A stretch of 64,000 bases of DNA from Carboxylicivirga sediminis (GTDB lineage: Bacteria > Bacteroidota > Bacteroidia > Bacteroidales > Marinilabiliaceae). The notes under the pieces are model-generated. The model was not told the origin of the DNA and did no database searches. It worked only from the letters and a program-made list of their open reading frames with translations. The stretch's first letter is position 1, and each line of letters begins with the position of its first letter. The translations under genes were made by a program, and so were the position numbers. Positions 36,182-47,100 of this stretch are shown one piece after another. The stretch lies in contig NZ_JAGTAR010000003.1 of NCBI RefSeq assembly GCF_018156225.1, positions 1 through 64,000 on the forward strand, given 5' to 3'.

Positions 36182-36553
36182 ATGAAGGAACATCTATCTG
36201 AAGAAATTAATGAAGTTAAAGATGAGTTTGAAGAATATGTTAACGCTCGTTTAGATTTAGCCAAACTTCACACCGCTGAAAACCTATCTCGTTTTTTTTC
36301 GGGCATGCTCATCAAAATGGGGCTATTCTACTTATTCTTTTTCGTTTTGTTGTTTATATCACTGGCAATAGCTTTCTGGCTCAATGACTTGTTTGAGGGC
36401 AAAGGGGTCGGTTTTTTTATAGTTGCTGGCTTTTACCTGCTTATAGCACTATTGTTTTATGCTATGCGCAAGGTGCTCATTCAACGACCTATTATCCAGT
36501 CATTTGTTCAACTATTTTTCCCTAAATACACACAATACGATGAATCTAAGTAG
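36182..36553 (+). CDS. Holin-X/YqjE-like membrane protein
   Basis: A 123-residue protein of the phage holin (superfamily 6, Holin-X/YqjE) family: an N-terminal helix (EINEVKDEFEEYVNARLDLAKL) and two transmembrane helices (about 38-63 and 76-96). Despite the name, in this setting it is a chromosomal envelope protein, not phage lysis machinery; no other phage genes are present. Its end overlaps the start of the next gene by 14 bases. Confidence 0.85.
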   Translation: MKEHLSEEINEVKDEFEEYVNARLDLAKLHTAENLSRFFSGMLIKMGLFYLFFFVLLFISLAIAFWLNDLFEGKGVGFFIVAGFYLLIALLFYAMRKVLIQRPIIQSFVQLFFPKYTQYDESK

Positions 36554-36815
36554 AAATTCCTATAATCACATCAAGTCCTTTGAAGACTTTGAGAGCGAAA
36601 AGATGAAGCTTTATTACCAGATAAGGCTATCTGAAAAGAAATTAGAATTACGGTATATTGAACTGGTATCATTCCTAAACCCAATGAGACTGGTTCCCTT
36701 TCTGGTAAGTAGTTGGTTAACACCTCTGGCGGTATCGTTCAGAGATTTAATAGTTGGCTTCTTCACCCGCAGTTCGCAGCCAACAAATAATCGTGAACAA
36801 ACAGAAAAAGAGTAA
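36540..36815 (+). CDS. Small protein downstream of the holin-like gene
   Basis: A 91-residue protein from ATG 36540, overlapping the holin-like gene in another frame. It starts with a polar helix (NHIKSFEDFESEKMKLYYQIR) and contains a hydrophobic stretch (about residues 44-68). The overlap and conserved neighbours support it as real; function unknown. Confidence 0.7.
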   Translation: MNLSRNSYNHIKSFEDFESEKMKLYYQIRLSEKKLELRYIELVSFLNPMRLVPFLVSSWLTPLAVSFRDLIVGFFTRSSQPTNNREQTEKE

Positions 36816-36866
36816 TAATAACCCTAAAAAAGCGCGCTAAGTTTTTTATTTTAAATATAGAAACAC

Positions 36867-36874
36867 TATTTTTG
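36867..36874 (+). promoter_or_regulatory. -7 promoter box of rplS
   Basis: TATTTTTG, matching TAnnTTTG, about 85 bases before the rplS ATG; it leaves room for the structured leader at 36883-36930. Confidence 0.55.
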
Positions 36875-36882
36875 CAGCCGAT

Positions 36883-36930
36883 TTCACGTAATCTCTAACT
36901 GAACGAGGGAGTCATGTAATATTGCGTGAA
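36883..36930 (+). promoter_or_regulatory. Structured 5' leader of rplS (candidate L19 autoregulatory leader)
   Basis: TTCACG (36883-36888) pairs with CGTGAA (36925-36930), enclosing an inner CTC/GAG-type stem (CTCTAACTGAACGAGGGAG). Placed between the promoter box and the rplS ATG, this resembles a ribosomal-protein leader. L19 leader motifs have been proposed in Flavobacteria; whether this is the same motif is inference. Confidence 0.5.
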
Positions 36931-36960
36931 TAAAGTTTAATCCAATAAAATTTCCAAAAA

Positions 36961-37308
36961 ATGGATTTAATTAAAGTAGCCGAAGCCGCTTTTGAAGGCG
37001 GAGTTGAGATGCCTGATTTCGGTCCTGGTGATAACATCGCAGTATCGTACAAAATTAAAGAGGGTAACAAAGAACGTATTCAGGTATTTAAAGGCGTAGT
37101 TATCCAAATCAAAGGTCAAGGATACAACAAGCGTTTCACCGTTAGAAAAGTATCTAACAACGTAGGTGTTGAGCGTATTTTCCCATTCAATTCACCTTTT
37201 ATCGAGAAAGTTGAACTATTACGTCAAGGTAAAGTTCGTCGTGCTAAGTTGTACTACTTACGTGGTCTTCGAGGTAAAAAAGCTCGTATCAAAGAGAAAA
37301 GAAGCTAA
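36961..37308 (+). CDS. rplS: 50S ribosomal protein L19
   Basis: L19 sits at the interface of the ribosomal subunits, near bridges to 16S rRNA. The 115-residue protein has the family core ([73 protein letters not shown]). It is transcribed alone from a leader with a stem structure and ends in a strong terminator; trmD lies elsewhere in the window, so the usual rpsP-trmD-rplS linkage is broken. Confidence 0.98.
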   Translation: MDLIKVAEAAFEGGVEMPDFGPGDNIAVSYKIKEGNKERIQVFKGVVIQIKGQGYNKRFTVRKVSNNVGVERIFPFNSPFIEKVELLRQGKVRRAKLYYLRGLRGKKARIKEKRS

Positions 37309-37329
37309 GCCATTATATAATGGTGATAA

Positions 37330-37360
37330 GAAGCCTGACTTTTATAGTCAGGCTTTTTTT
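37330..37360 (+). terminator. Terminator of rplS
   Basis: AAGCCTGACT pairs with AGTCAGGCTT, followed by eight T residues. Confidence 0.9.
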
Positions 37361-37408
37361 TATTCACAACTATCTGATTTTTAAATCCCATTCGAACTTA
37401 AGGAATTA

Positions 37409-39595
37409 CTAATCAGCAATAAGCTGCTTATAGTACAATTCGCATAAAGCAAAGTAAGACAGCCAGTAAGCACTCGTAGCTTCAAGTGTCATTTGAGGAT
37501 TAATACTTCTACCAGATAATGAACTGTAACATCCGCCAGTTTGGGCATCATACAAAGCTTTACCAATTGTATTATCACCCAGATACCACGAATGCACTTG
37601 CCATGCTTTTCTTAAACAACGGGCATCATCAGCAATCACAAACAGCTTGGCATAAGCTTTGACCATCCAAACACCTTCAATAGCATTCTGATCTGCTGAA
37701 GTTTTAGCCTTTGTCTCTCCTTTTACGACACCCGCCACCTTCGGTATAAACCTGTCTTCGGACAAAATCATCTTCTCCACAAAGCGTAAAGCCCTTTTGG
37801 CTACAGTCAATAAGACTTCATCAGGCAAGAGCTCATAAGCACACAATAACGCATAAGGCACAAGCCCCAACTGTGAACCCAACTCATCGGCGTGCCATTG
37901 CCAGCTTTGAATATTGTCGGCCGGGAAAAGCCCTTGGAGGTGCGCACTCCACTTTTTGAGCAACTCCTCAAACTCCTGATGTCCATGTTCTGCATTAAGC
38001 ACTTTAGTTAATCCAATAACGCCTAATGCTAATGAATTAGCTTCATTAAAGTCAACTCGCTGCGAAATATCGAGCAACAAACCATAGGCGATATCCTTGA
38101 TGCCAGCATCCACATTGGAAGCATACAATACACCCAGTGAACTAATTGTCTGCCCCAGAGCTAATTCAGAGCACTGATGATTTAAACCACCTGCATAACT
38201 AAGCGCTGTGTTAGCAGTTTCAATATCGTTTAGCACGAGTTGAATAAACGACAAACATTTCTTAATACCTTGTAGATAAATATCATCGGAAACAGACACG
38301 TAAGTATTTGTAAATACTTCAAGAGCCAAAGCATTTGACCTCAAACAATATCCGGCTCTCAGATCGGCTACTCCATATAAGGTCTGCTTAAGGTAACCCA
38401 TATTACTCTCCAATGATTGAACATGTTGCAGATTAAGTTCTGGAAGATAAGCCAATTCAAATGCAGTCTTTAATGGTTCAACTAGCCTTCCTTTAACCGT
38501 ATAAATATGTTCCAAGAGTTTTTTAGTGACCAAATCATTCGTATGCTGAGCACCGTAAAGCGTCGCATTTTCGCGATAGCGTTGCACCTCATTTTTATTA
38601 CGAAGCATGGCCATCAGTTCCGATGACAATTCAGTGGCCGACCTGAATGAGAAAAAGTTACCCTTTTGCTCATCTAACAGTTCATTAGCAAACCAGGTAT
38701 GTGTAGATAAAATGGCGGCACCACTGTTTACAGCCATACTTAAATAAATATCTTCAAGAAGTTTCTCTTCGATACAAGCTGAAACATACACATCAGTACT
38801 ATGCATCAATCGTTCCATATTATTACCAACAGAGTGCCAATCAATAACCTTTACGGATGACAACACGCCTCTTTGCATGGCTAATCGCATCAGCGATTTA
38901 ATGTATTCGTCAGTCAGCCTGCCTGAGACACTGGTGTTAACAATTAACAATTTAATACCATGATTGCTTTTTTGCACTGCTGGCAAGGCGTTAATGATGG
39001 TCTCAAAACCCGATGAGGCAGTCATTTCACCACAAGCCAATATGAGTTTTGAACAATCTGAGTCAATTAATTCTGCCCTTTCTTCGGGCATCATAGGTGT
39101 AAAAGCTGTTATGCCAATAGAATGCCGTAACAACTTATCCCTGTTTATTTTATAGTAATGTTCCAGAAACTCAATGCCCAGTTGGCTAAAGGTAAGGATA
39201 CGCTCCGAACGCTTAGCCAGGAAACCCATAATTGCTTTCTCTCTTTTGTGTGGTTCATTTTCAACCTTATGCGCAATTGTTATCAATGGCACCCTTAACT
39301 GGCTAACGAGGTTCAATATATTGATGCCACCGTTTCCTCCAAAAGCATCTGAAGCATATTGCAATAAGCACACATCAAAGCGTGTATTGATTATCTCTGC
39401 TGCCAGCTGATAATCAGCCAAACAATGCTTGTCAAAAATTAAAAGACTGCTATCGGATAAACCATTTGAAAAAGTAATGGTTTCAATTGTTAAATTATCA
39501 TTACCAAGCTGCCCAACAGCAGCAGAAAGCTGTGCTGTATGAAGAGCTAATCGAGGGTTGCTGTCAACCAACGGAGCCAGTACGACTACTTTCAT
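37409..39595 (-). CDS. GT4-like glycosyltransferase with C-terminal helical domain
   Basis: A 728-residue cytoplasmic protein. Residues 1-370 look like a GT-B (GT4-type) glycosyltransferase: Rossmann-like start MKVVVLAPLVDSNPR, LITIAHKVENEPHKRE, a LILACGEMTASSGFETIINAL segment at the start of the second lobe, and SACIEEKLLEDIYLSMAVNSGAAIL, where the usual donor-binding E-x7-E region would lie. Residues 375-728 are alpha-helical, like an (alpha/alpha)6 toroid of glycosidase or epimerase type. Such GT-plus-toroid fusions occur in Bacteroidota polysaccharide genes. Donor and acceptor are unknown. It is isolated from any polysaccharide locus here. Confidence 0.75.
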   Translation of the reverse strand: MKVVVLAPLVDSNPRLALHTAQLSAAVGQLGNDNLTIETITFSNGLSDSSLLIFDKHCLADYQLAAEIINTRFDVCLLQYASDAFGGNGGINILNLVSQLRVPLITIAHKVENEPHKREKAIMGFLAKRSERILTFSQLGIEFLEHYYKINRDKLLRHSIGITAFTPMMPEERAELIDSDCSKLILACGEMTASSGFETIINALPAVQKSNHGIKLLIVNTSVSGRLTDEYIKSLMRLAMQRGVLSSVKVIDWHSVGNNMERLMHSTDVYVSACIEEKLLEDIYLSMAVNSGAAILSTHTWFANELLDEQKGNFFSFRSATELSSELMAMLRNKNEVQRYRENATLYGAQHTNDLVTKKLLEHIYTVKGRLVEPLKTAFELAYLPELNLQHVQSLESNMGYLKQTLYGVADLRAGYCLRSNALALEVFTNTYVSVSDDIYLQGIKKCLSFIQLVLNDIETANTALSYAGGLNHQCSELALGQTISSLGVLYASNVDAGIKDIAYGLLLDISQRVDFNEANSLALGVIGLTKVLNAEHGHQEFEELLKKWSAHLQGLFPADNIQSWQWHADELGSQLGLVPYALLCAYELLPDEVLLTVAKRALRFVEKMILSEDRFIPKVAGVVKGETKAKTSADQNAIEGVWMVKAYAKLFVIADDARCLRKAWQVHSWYLGDNTIGKALYDAQTGGCYSSLSGRSINPQMTLEATSAYWLSYFALCELYYKQLIAD

Positions 39596-39793
39596 CCAAA
39601 GAGTATTAGTTTTCCTGAAAAGTTACTTCTGTCACTTAAAGTAAATGCATAGTCACTTAAAACGAAAATAGATTCCATTAATGAACCAAAACCAAAGGTA
39701 AATGCACATATTTATGAGATATCAACTTTTTGCCACCTGTAAAAACCTATAATCCGTCTCTTCGGTTCTCCCACATACAACCATCCGAAGGGC

Positions 39794-42238
39794 TTAAAAG
39801 CCTTTGAGAAGGTTCTTAAGCAAGTTTTCACCTTCCTTCTTCAAATCCTTTTCGATCTGCTTTTTGGCTTTATCCAGTCCAAAGCTCAATTGCGGCTCCT
39901 GCACCGTTCCTTTCACTAATACATCCACAATCAGGTCATCGCCTGAAGTTGGTAAGGAAAAGCCCAGTGAACCAGCCATTTTAGCCACTTCCTTGCGACT
40001 TACCGGCATAGTTATTTTGTAATCAATTGATTGATCAAGGCCTTGCACCCCTTGTACTTCAACCATTTTGCCCCCCACTTTTGTTTTGAATGGCTTTACA
40101 ATAACGTTCCCTTTATCAAGTACAAAGTTGATATTGAGATCTTCGGCACGCATAGTTCGATAGCTCTCATTGTTTAAGGTTGACGCCAAAGAGTTTTGAA
40201 TCTTTGAACCCGAAACCTCTACCTTTTGTGAACGCAACCAACCGCCTCCATTCACAGTAGACATCACAGGCTTTGCATTCCTGCTCAATAAACTGTTATA
40301 TTTAAATTTAGGTGACACCTTACCAACCGTATTTTTGGCAAGCGGCAATAATGAATCAACCACACTAAATGAATTGGCTGCCATGTTTAAGTCCAAATCG
40401 GCTCCTTCGAAGGCGAAATCCACAAATGGTTTCTGCATATCAGCCGTATTATATTCGCCTGTCATCGCAAGCGAGCCATCTAGTAAACGCATTTTTAATC
40501 CATCGAGCTTAACAACACCATTGCGAACGGTAATTTTACCATTGGCCCTGTAAATATCAAGTTTATCATACACCAGCTGCTCCACCTGCGATTGAAATAC
40601 AAAATCAAGGTTTTTGGGTACCTCTACCACTTCCGTTTCTCCTGCCTCAGGTACAGATTCATCCTCGCTGCTGGCCAATTTCAACAACTCGTTAGTATTG
40701 ATCAGTTTTGAATAATGCGTTAATGAGCCTTTAAGCGTACCATCCTTTAGTGCATAAGCCAGGTAATTATCCAACGAGCCTTTGAGGCTGAAGTCACTAT
40801 TACCTACTTGACAATTGAAAGATTCGAGCCTGACAGAGCGAGGATTAACAGTCATCACCGACTGCTTAATAAACACCGGTAAAGGCATATCTGTCCCCTG
40901 ATATGAGAAATTATTTAGCGCTAGTTCGCCACGGGCATTAATCTGCTCATAATCCTCAGATTCGATCATGGCATAATCGCCGGCAATGGCAAAATCTGTT
41001 TCAATCAGCCCTTTTATTTCGAAACTATCGAGCGGAATGGCATTGGCTAAGGAATTCAAGTCGATTCGACCAACTACGCGGCTTTCAAACTGAGGATTAG
41101 AAATGGGGTTAAGTACTTTAAAAGAGGCATCAAATGGATTTTGAGCTATTTCAAAATGAAACTGCTTCAACTCCGTCTCGGTTAAATCGGCACTGCCTCC
41201 CACATTCTTAACCAGTAAGGCCACATTAATATTATCAATCGATTCTGGTAAATCCGGATATTGTATCATGCCATTTTCAACTCCTAAATCTAAAGTAAAA
41301 GCCGGCAGATGCTCTTCATCAATGTAATCCCCTTTCACAACCATATCTACATGCATAGTACCTTGTGTTTGGAGCCCTTCAAAATCCTTTAAAAACTCCT
41401 CAGGAACCAGTGCCAGAAGCGATTTAAAATCTGTTTTTGTTGTGCCCATTTTCAGGTCGAGGCCATACCCTTCTTCCTTTACAGCCAAAGAACCATCTAG
41501 TTTTAGTACCAAACCATTAACTGAGAGTTCATTCTCCAGGAAAGAAAAAATCATATTCTCCAAATCGGCACCAATACCTGCTGTCAATCCAAGGGATGCG
41601 CCATTCACATATTTAATACCATCGTAATCAACCATTAACTGTGCAATATCACTTTGGATTTCGAGGTTCGTTTGCTGCGCCGACATATCACCAGATAGAG
41701 ACAGGTTAAAACCCTTAATCTCCGACTGCATATTAGCAGTTTGATCTACATAAAGAATATTAGCATTCTCAACAACAAAGGATTGTAACACCACTTTAAT
41801 GGCAGAGGCTTCGCTTTCTTCCTCCTCCATCTCAACATCTTCAGAGCCTTTAGCTATATCCCAGTTAGCAGTAGAATCAGCCAAAACCAGTGCATTCACA
41901 AACACATTTGATAACAGCACAGATTTAACTTCAACCTCGCCAGCCAATGTCCCAAGCAATCCTACTTTCCCTGAAAATTTATCCAGGTACACCAAAGTAT
42001 CCTTTTCAAACGGCACATTGCCAACAACCGATAAATCATCAATACCAATACTGATATTCGGAAAGTTTTTAATCAATGACAATGAGAAATCGGTATAATC
42101 CACCCTGGCATTTACATTGGCATTAATTTGCTCTTTGACCAGGCTCTCTATTTTACCCTTGAAAACCACCGGTAAAATCAATAATAATACAATTAGAGCC
42201 AGCACAATTCCTCCTGTTATCTTTAAAACCTTCTTCAT
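39794..42238 (-). CDS. AsmA family protein
   Basis: An 814-residue envelope protein: one N-terminal transmembrane segment (MKKVLKITGGIVLALIVLLLILPVVF) and a large periplasmic, beta-rich AsmA/TamB-like region with repeated beta-strand pairs. The N-terminal GKIESLVKEQINANVNARVDYTDFSLSLIKNFPNISI is typical AsmA. The C-terminal region (about 660-814) has the AsmA_2-like pattern (GGGWLRSQKVEVSG, GKMVEVQGVQGLDQSIDYKI). Related proteins form bridge-like conduits for lipids between membranes; that function here is inferred from family. Monocistronic. Confidence 0.9.
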   Translation of the reverse strand: MKKVLKITGGIVLALIVLLLILPVVFKGKIESLVKEQINANVNARVDYTDFSLSLIKNFPNISIGIDDLSVVGNVPFEKDTLVYLDKFSGKVGLLGTLAGEVEVKSVLLSNVFVNALVLADSTANWDIAKGSEDVEMEEEESEASAIKVVLQSFVVENANILYVDQTANMQSEIKGFNLSLSGDMSAQQTNLEIQSDIAQLMVDYDGIKYVNGASLGLTAGIGADLENMIFSFLENELSVNGLVLKLDGSLAVKEEGYGLDLKMGTTKTDFKSLLALVPEEFLKDFEGLQTQGTMHVDMVVKGDYIDEEHLPAFTLDLGVENGMIQYPDLPESIDNINVALLVKNVGGSADLTETELKQFHFEIAQNPFDASFKVLNPISNPQFESRVVGRIDLNSLANAIPLDSFEIKGLIETDFAIAGDYAMIESEDYEQINARGELALNNFSYQGTDMPLPVFIKQSVMTVNPRSVRLESFNCQVGNSDFSLKGSLDNYLAYALKDGTLKGSLTHYSKLINTNELLKLASSEDESVPEAGETEVVEVPKNLDFVFQSQVEQLVYDKLDIYRANGKITVRNGVVKLDGLKMRLLDGSLAMTGEYNTADMQKPFVDFAFEGADLDLNMAANSFSVVDSLLPLAKNTVGKVSPKFKYNSLLSRNAKPVMSTVNGGGWLRSQKVEVSGSKIQNSLASTLNNESYRTMRAEDLNINFVLDKGNVIVKPFKTKVGGKMVEVQGVQGLDQSIDYKITMPVSRKEVAKMAGSLGFSLPTSGDDLIVDVLVKGTVQEPQLSFGLDKAKKQIEKDLKKEGENLLKNLLKGF

Positions 42239-42396
42239 ATTCTAATGTAATTAAGTTGATGTGATACAAACAAAGTTAAAAAAACCTCTTGAAGTACACT
42301 TATTGGATGATGCCGAACGATACTATAATAGTATAGAACTCTTCGGCAACCATTAATAAAACGTCCCATTTCAATACGCAGGCTCATTCATTTTTA

Positions 42397-42404
42397 TATT
42401 TTTG
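42397..42404 (+). promoter_or_regulatory. -7 promoter box of the second C69 dipeptidase
   Basis: TATTTTTG, 26 bases before the ATG. Confidence 0.5.
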
Positions 42405-42429
42405 TAAAACCTCAAAAACGAATGTACCA

Positions 42430-44010
42430 ATGAAAATAACTATTTCTCTTACCCTGCTGTTGGCTCTGTTCGCACAGGGATTGAATGCACAAATAAAGGC
42501 CGATTGGGAAAGCGGTGTACCCGAAGGATGTACCACCATTACAGTGGGAAAAAATGCCACTTTTGATGGATCAGTGATGACCTCACATACCGATGACAGT
42601 CACCGGACACGCTCATGGATGAATATTGTACCTGAACAAAAGCACGGCCGCAGAGACATGGTTACCATGTATAACCGCGAGAAAGATGATAGCCGTAAGA
42701 TGCCTGCATATAAGCATACACCGGTGGGTGAAATTCCCCAGGTACGAAATACCTATGGCTTTATTAATTCGGCCTATCCGTGTATGAACACCAAGCAGCT
42801 GGCCATTGGCGAATCGACCTTTGGTGGACGCGAGTCACTGGTTTCAGAAAAGGGATTAATCGACTGTCAACGACTGATTCAGCTGATGCTGGAGCGCTGT
42901 ACCACTGCCCGTGAAGCCATTAAAATGGCCGGTGATTTAACCAAGAAGTATGGTTACCGTGACTGGGGCGAATGTTTAACTATAGCCGACAAAAAAGAAG
43001 TATGGCATTTTGAAATCGTTGGTCCCGGTAAAGATAAGGTGGGCGCCATGTGGGTAGCTCAGCGTGTGCCCGACAACCATGTAAGTGTTAATGCCAACGC
43101 AGCCCGCATCCTGGAGGTTGATACGACAGATACCAAGAATTTTATGTATTCAGACAACCTGTTTGACATGGCCAAAGACAGTGCCTGGTGGAATCCGCTT
43201 GAGGAACCTTTCCGCTTTGCCTATGCCTATGCGCCCGAAAGCCGTGAATCAATGGCGAGCCGTCGCCGTGAATGGCGAATACTTAGCATGGTAGCTCCTT
43301 CATTAGAATTGGATCCAGAGGCCATGGACTACCCATTCTCTGTTGAGCCAGAGCAGAAGGTGACACTGCATAAGATGATTGAGGTGTTTAAGGATTATTA
43401 TGAAGGAACGCCTTACGATATGGTGGGACATTTGAAAAAAGTGACCGAAGAAGGCGATACCATTCCTCACCCCTACGCTAACCCATTTATGCCTTACGAC
43501 AAGTACGACCTGCATAATATTGAAGGTGGCTGGGGTAAGCTGGGCGAGCGTACCATTGCCCGCTGGTACACCATGTATGGTACCATTACCCAGAGCCGCG
43601 ACTGGCTACCCGACGAGATTGGCGGATTGGTATGGATGGCCCAGGATAACATCGCTACATCGGTGTATATCCCTATCTACTGCAGCGTAACCGACCTGCC
43701 AGAGTCGTACAAAACTCCGGGTCGCAATGGTTTTAACCGCAACTCGGCCTGGTGGGCCTTTAACCGCATGAGCACACTGGCTGCCTTGCGCTGGAACGAT
43801 GCCCGCCACGATGTGGACAAGGTACTACTGCCACTTCAGGAGGATATTTTTGCCAAACAGCGCGAAACGGAACTGGCCGCCATGAGCATGGGCACAAAAC
43901 AGACCATTGCGCATTTAACACGCTACACCATTGACTGGGGTAATAAGGTAGTGAATACAGCATGGCAAATTGGCGATGACTTATGGACCAAATACGATGA
44001 GAAGTTTTAA
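42430..44010 (+). CDS. C69-family dipeptidase, exported (second copy)
   Basis: A 526-residue paralogue of the dipeptidase at 23249-24910. Signal peptide MKITISLTLLLALFAQGLNAQ; the catalytic Cys is Cys34 in PEGCTTITVGKNATFDGSVMTSH, about 13 residues after the predicted signal cleavage, so maturation probably needs an extra propeptide cut to expose it. Family blocks: GESTFGGRESL, VSVNANAARI, RREWRILSM and DWLPDEIGGLVWMAQDNI. Same predicted role as the first copy. The shared terminator at 44064-44093 follows. Confidence 0.92.
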   Translation: MKITISLTLLLALFAQGLNAQIKADWESGVPEGCTTITVGKNATFDGSVMTSHTDDSHRTRSWMNIVPEQKHGRRDMVTMYNREKDDSRKMPAYKHTPVGEIPQVRNTYGFINSAYPCMNTKQLAIGESTFGGRESLVSEKGLIDCQRLIQLMLERCTTAREAIKMAGDLTKKYGYRDWGECLTIADKKEVWHFEIVGPGKDKVGAMWVAQRVPDNHVSVNANAARILEVDTTDTKNFMYSDNLFDMAKDSAWWNPLEEPFRFAYAYAPESRESMASRRREWRILSMVAPSLELDPEAMDYPFSVEPEQKVTLHKMIEVFKDYYEGTPYDMVGHLKKVTEEGDTIPHPYANPFMPYDKYDLHNIEGGWGKLGERTIARWYTMYGTITQSRDWLPDEIGGLVWMAQDNIATSVYIPIYCSVTDLPESYKTPGRNGFNRNSAWWAFNRMSTLAALRWNDARHDVDKVLLPLQEDIFAKQRETELAAMSMGTKQTIAHLTRYTIDWGNKVVNTAWQIGDDLWTKYDEKF

Positions 44011-44063
44011 AAATTAGACAATAGAAATAAGAACTAAGATTAGAATACTGTTCTGTAAAAACA

Positions 44064-44093
44064 AAGGCTGCCTCATCCGAAGCAGCCTTTGTT
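44064..44093. terminator. Bidirectional terminator
   Basis: AAAGGCTGC and GCAGCCTTT arms with flanking A- and T-rich sequence, between the convergent C69 and GH38 genes. A degenerate look-alike is at 48834-48871. Confidence 0.8.
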
Positions 44094-44116
44094 GTATACT
44101 TTAATAAAATAATTGA

Positions 44117-47100
44117 TTAGTCAAATGATAAACGGATAGTCTCAATTTCGTAATTCTTCAACGGTAACTCAACGGATCTGTCCTTTGACTGCAGACTTCC
44201 TGTTTTTTCTTCAATCAGGTTGGTTTTAGATGCAGTAGCAATGGATTTCATACCTGTTAAAATAACCGATTGACCGGACTGACCCGTTTTATAAAGCCTG
44301 ACAACGATATCATCATTATCTTCGGCTTTTTTAATGGCAGAGATTACCACATCCGGATCCGACACCTCCAATAGTGACAATGACTCTGGTAAACTACCTT
44401 TTTTACTTCTTTCGGGGTTTACCACAACCAATAAGGGTGTGTTATTAGCAATACCATTTCGGTTCATCTCCGCCAAATCGGGTTTAGACGTTGATAAGGA
44501 AAAACGGAAATGGTGATTACCCGTTTGCGGGTAAGGATTGCCCTCCCAGTGACAGCTATGGCGCGATGCAAAAAGAATAGGCTGAATAGTCAATTTTCCG
44601 GCTTGTTTTACATCCATATAATCGGCTGCAACCACCGATGATGAAACCGATAATGCCAGTTCATCATTATAGGCTCCTATCCAGTTCATTATCCCACGCG
44701 GATGAATATCTTCACAAGGTGTGCTATATATTAATCCACCCGCTTCGCCACCAGCCGGACCCTGCATCTCATCCTGACCAACACGTAAAATTCCATAAGG
44801 TACCTCGTATGCCACCTGGCTGAATGCTTCTGCCAAAGGAAACGCCATTCTGAATTCACGGTACATCTCACCATCCCAGTTCATGATATCCGCATCAAAA
44901 TCAATTCGTGGCATCTCCTTATACACTTTCACGGCCAGTTGAGCCACAGCGTGCTTAAGTGGCTGTCGTAATTCCCACTTAGCATATATTGGCCCATTGG
45001 CTACCATTTGCCAGGTTGGCTGGTGTGCACTTATTTGCTCAAAACCTTCCAGCGTAGGTTGCTGCACTTGCACAAATTCGCCAGCTCCGTTCCCTTCTGA
45101 TTGTAATGAGAAAATATCACCTGCCAGAAATTCGCTGGTATCAAATAGCTCTTTACCTGTCGCTTTATCGGTTACACTGCTCAGTCCGCCACGGCCTATT
45201 TCAATATTATAGAAAGCTGTTTCCAATGTATTCAATTCCTTTTCATCAGTCACTGGCGGTAAGGTGTTAGATGCTACTGCATAATAGGTGGCATAGCCAT
45301 GAGCAGGCACATCAGCCATAAACTCCACCTTCGCCGTTTTAATATGGCCCTGTTCATCGGTATTGTGCTCAATTACCTGGAATGGAATGCTGTTGCCATC
45401 ACTATCAGTCAGGCTAAGTCCACTAATAGCCAGTTCGTGCAGATTGAGGTCGGCCTCCACCGGCGACTGACGCTCCCAGCTCAAACCATTAAACAGAACA
45501 ATGGGCACTCCTTTTTTCCTGAATTTAATCCGGCCAGCCACATTATTAATGGCTTCATCGGCAATGGCATTAGCCAATCCCAGAGCTTTCTGATAGCTTG
45601 CTTCGAAAATAGCATCGGTGATATCACCATTTTTACCGCCCCATCCGTGGTCAGGATAAATCTTTGCCTTCCACGCCTCGTTCAGTTTCTCTTTGGGGTA
45701 AGTAGCAAAGGAACCTTTTGTAACAGCATCCAGTACTGCAAACTGCTCGGCATTTACCAGCATCTGATCGCCCTCCCGACTTGCTTTTATAGCTTTCTGA
45801 TGCGATGGACCATGAATATACAGCCACAATGCCGGACGCTCTCCCTTAATAACATTCAATGATTCCGTATTATTCGCGATTCGCTCCATAAACTGCGCTG
45901 TGCTGGTCAGCTCAATGGCAGGCAGCTGAATGGGCTTTATCCGTCCGTCTGCACCTTCAATATATTTGATGCCCGCCCATTGTTCCATCAACTGTGAGTA
46001 ATCCTTAGCAGGACTCATGTCATAATCCGATAAAATAGGCATTACCGCTTCATTGGCATTTACATCATTGTAGCCATCTTTCCAGAATAGCACAGCATCG
46101 GCAATATAAGCCGCGGCATCAAAAAAGTTGCGATTAATACCATTATAATCCAGACTATAATGGCCTGATGAATACGCCCTCACCGTTGAGCCATCGGGTG
46201 ATGCCCAACCATAAACACCTTTGGCCTGACGACTTATTACCAGATTAGGCACACCCGCCTTAAGCATTAACTGCGGCATTTGCATGGTTCTGCCTGGCAC
46301 ATCCACATTCCAATAGGTATCTGCTGAATAGCCCTGCAGCTCATCCTGCAGCCATTTCTTACCAAAATAGAACTGACGCGCCAGTGATTCACCCGAATAC
46401 ATCTCCTCATACGGTTGAATGTAGGTAGCGCCAACTGTTATTTTACCTTGCTTCAGTAATTTTAATATATCGCCCTTTCTGTCAGGATGCCGCATCAAAT
46501 ATTCTTCAATCATCAAGGCATCTTCAATATCAAAGCTGTAGTTCTCGGCAGCCAGTCCATCCTGCACCAGAGGTGATAATAGCATCGTATCACGCTCAAC
46601 AATGCACTTCTCTACATCGTCCATCCAGGCTATATCCTGATGACTGGAATTCATTAGGCAAATCGTTCCCGTAGCCAGTTTTGACTCCGATAATTCAATT
46701 AGCTTATCCACCATCTTAGGCTGATAGACTCTTTGAGCAATTATTTTCGTATTACCAGGCTTGTGAGTTATATCGATGTGCTTAATCAACCCTTGTTGTC
46801 CGACTACGTAATAGTTTTCGTTGGCCCCACGAAGTTCACCACCAAATAATGGTTGGTTACTCACCTCCAATTGCCAGGATGAATATTGGGCAACACCCTT
46901 CTGTATTGGCCAGATGGCCTCTCCGTCATTATTAAGCTTTTGCTCAAAAACATCGCCATCCAGAGTTAGCCTGAGCATTGTAGCAGCCATTTCCTTACCA
47001 GCCTTCACACTAATTTGATCGCTTTTCAAATGGATGGCAACACTGTTCTCACGTGATGCTTTATTGTATAAGTACTTGCAAATCTCCTGTTCGCGATACA

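Noticed and set aside
36182-36553. Holin-like gene as evidence of a prophage
   Set aside because: It sits between a YtxH gene and a small conserved gene with no phage structural, lysis or integrase genes nearby; this gene set occurs as an ordinary chromosomal envelope cluster.
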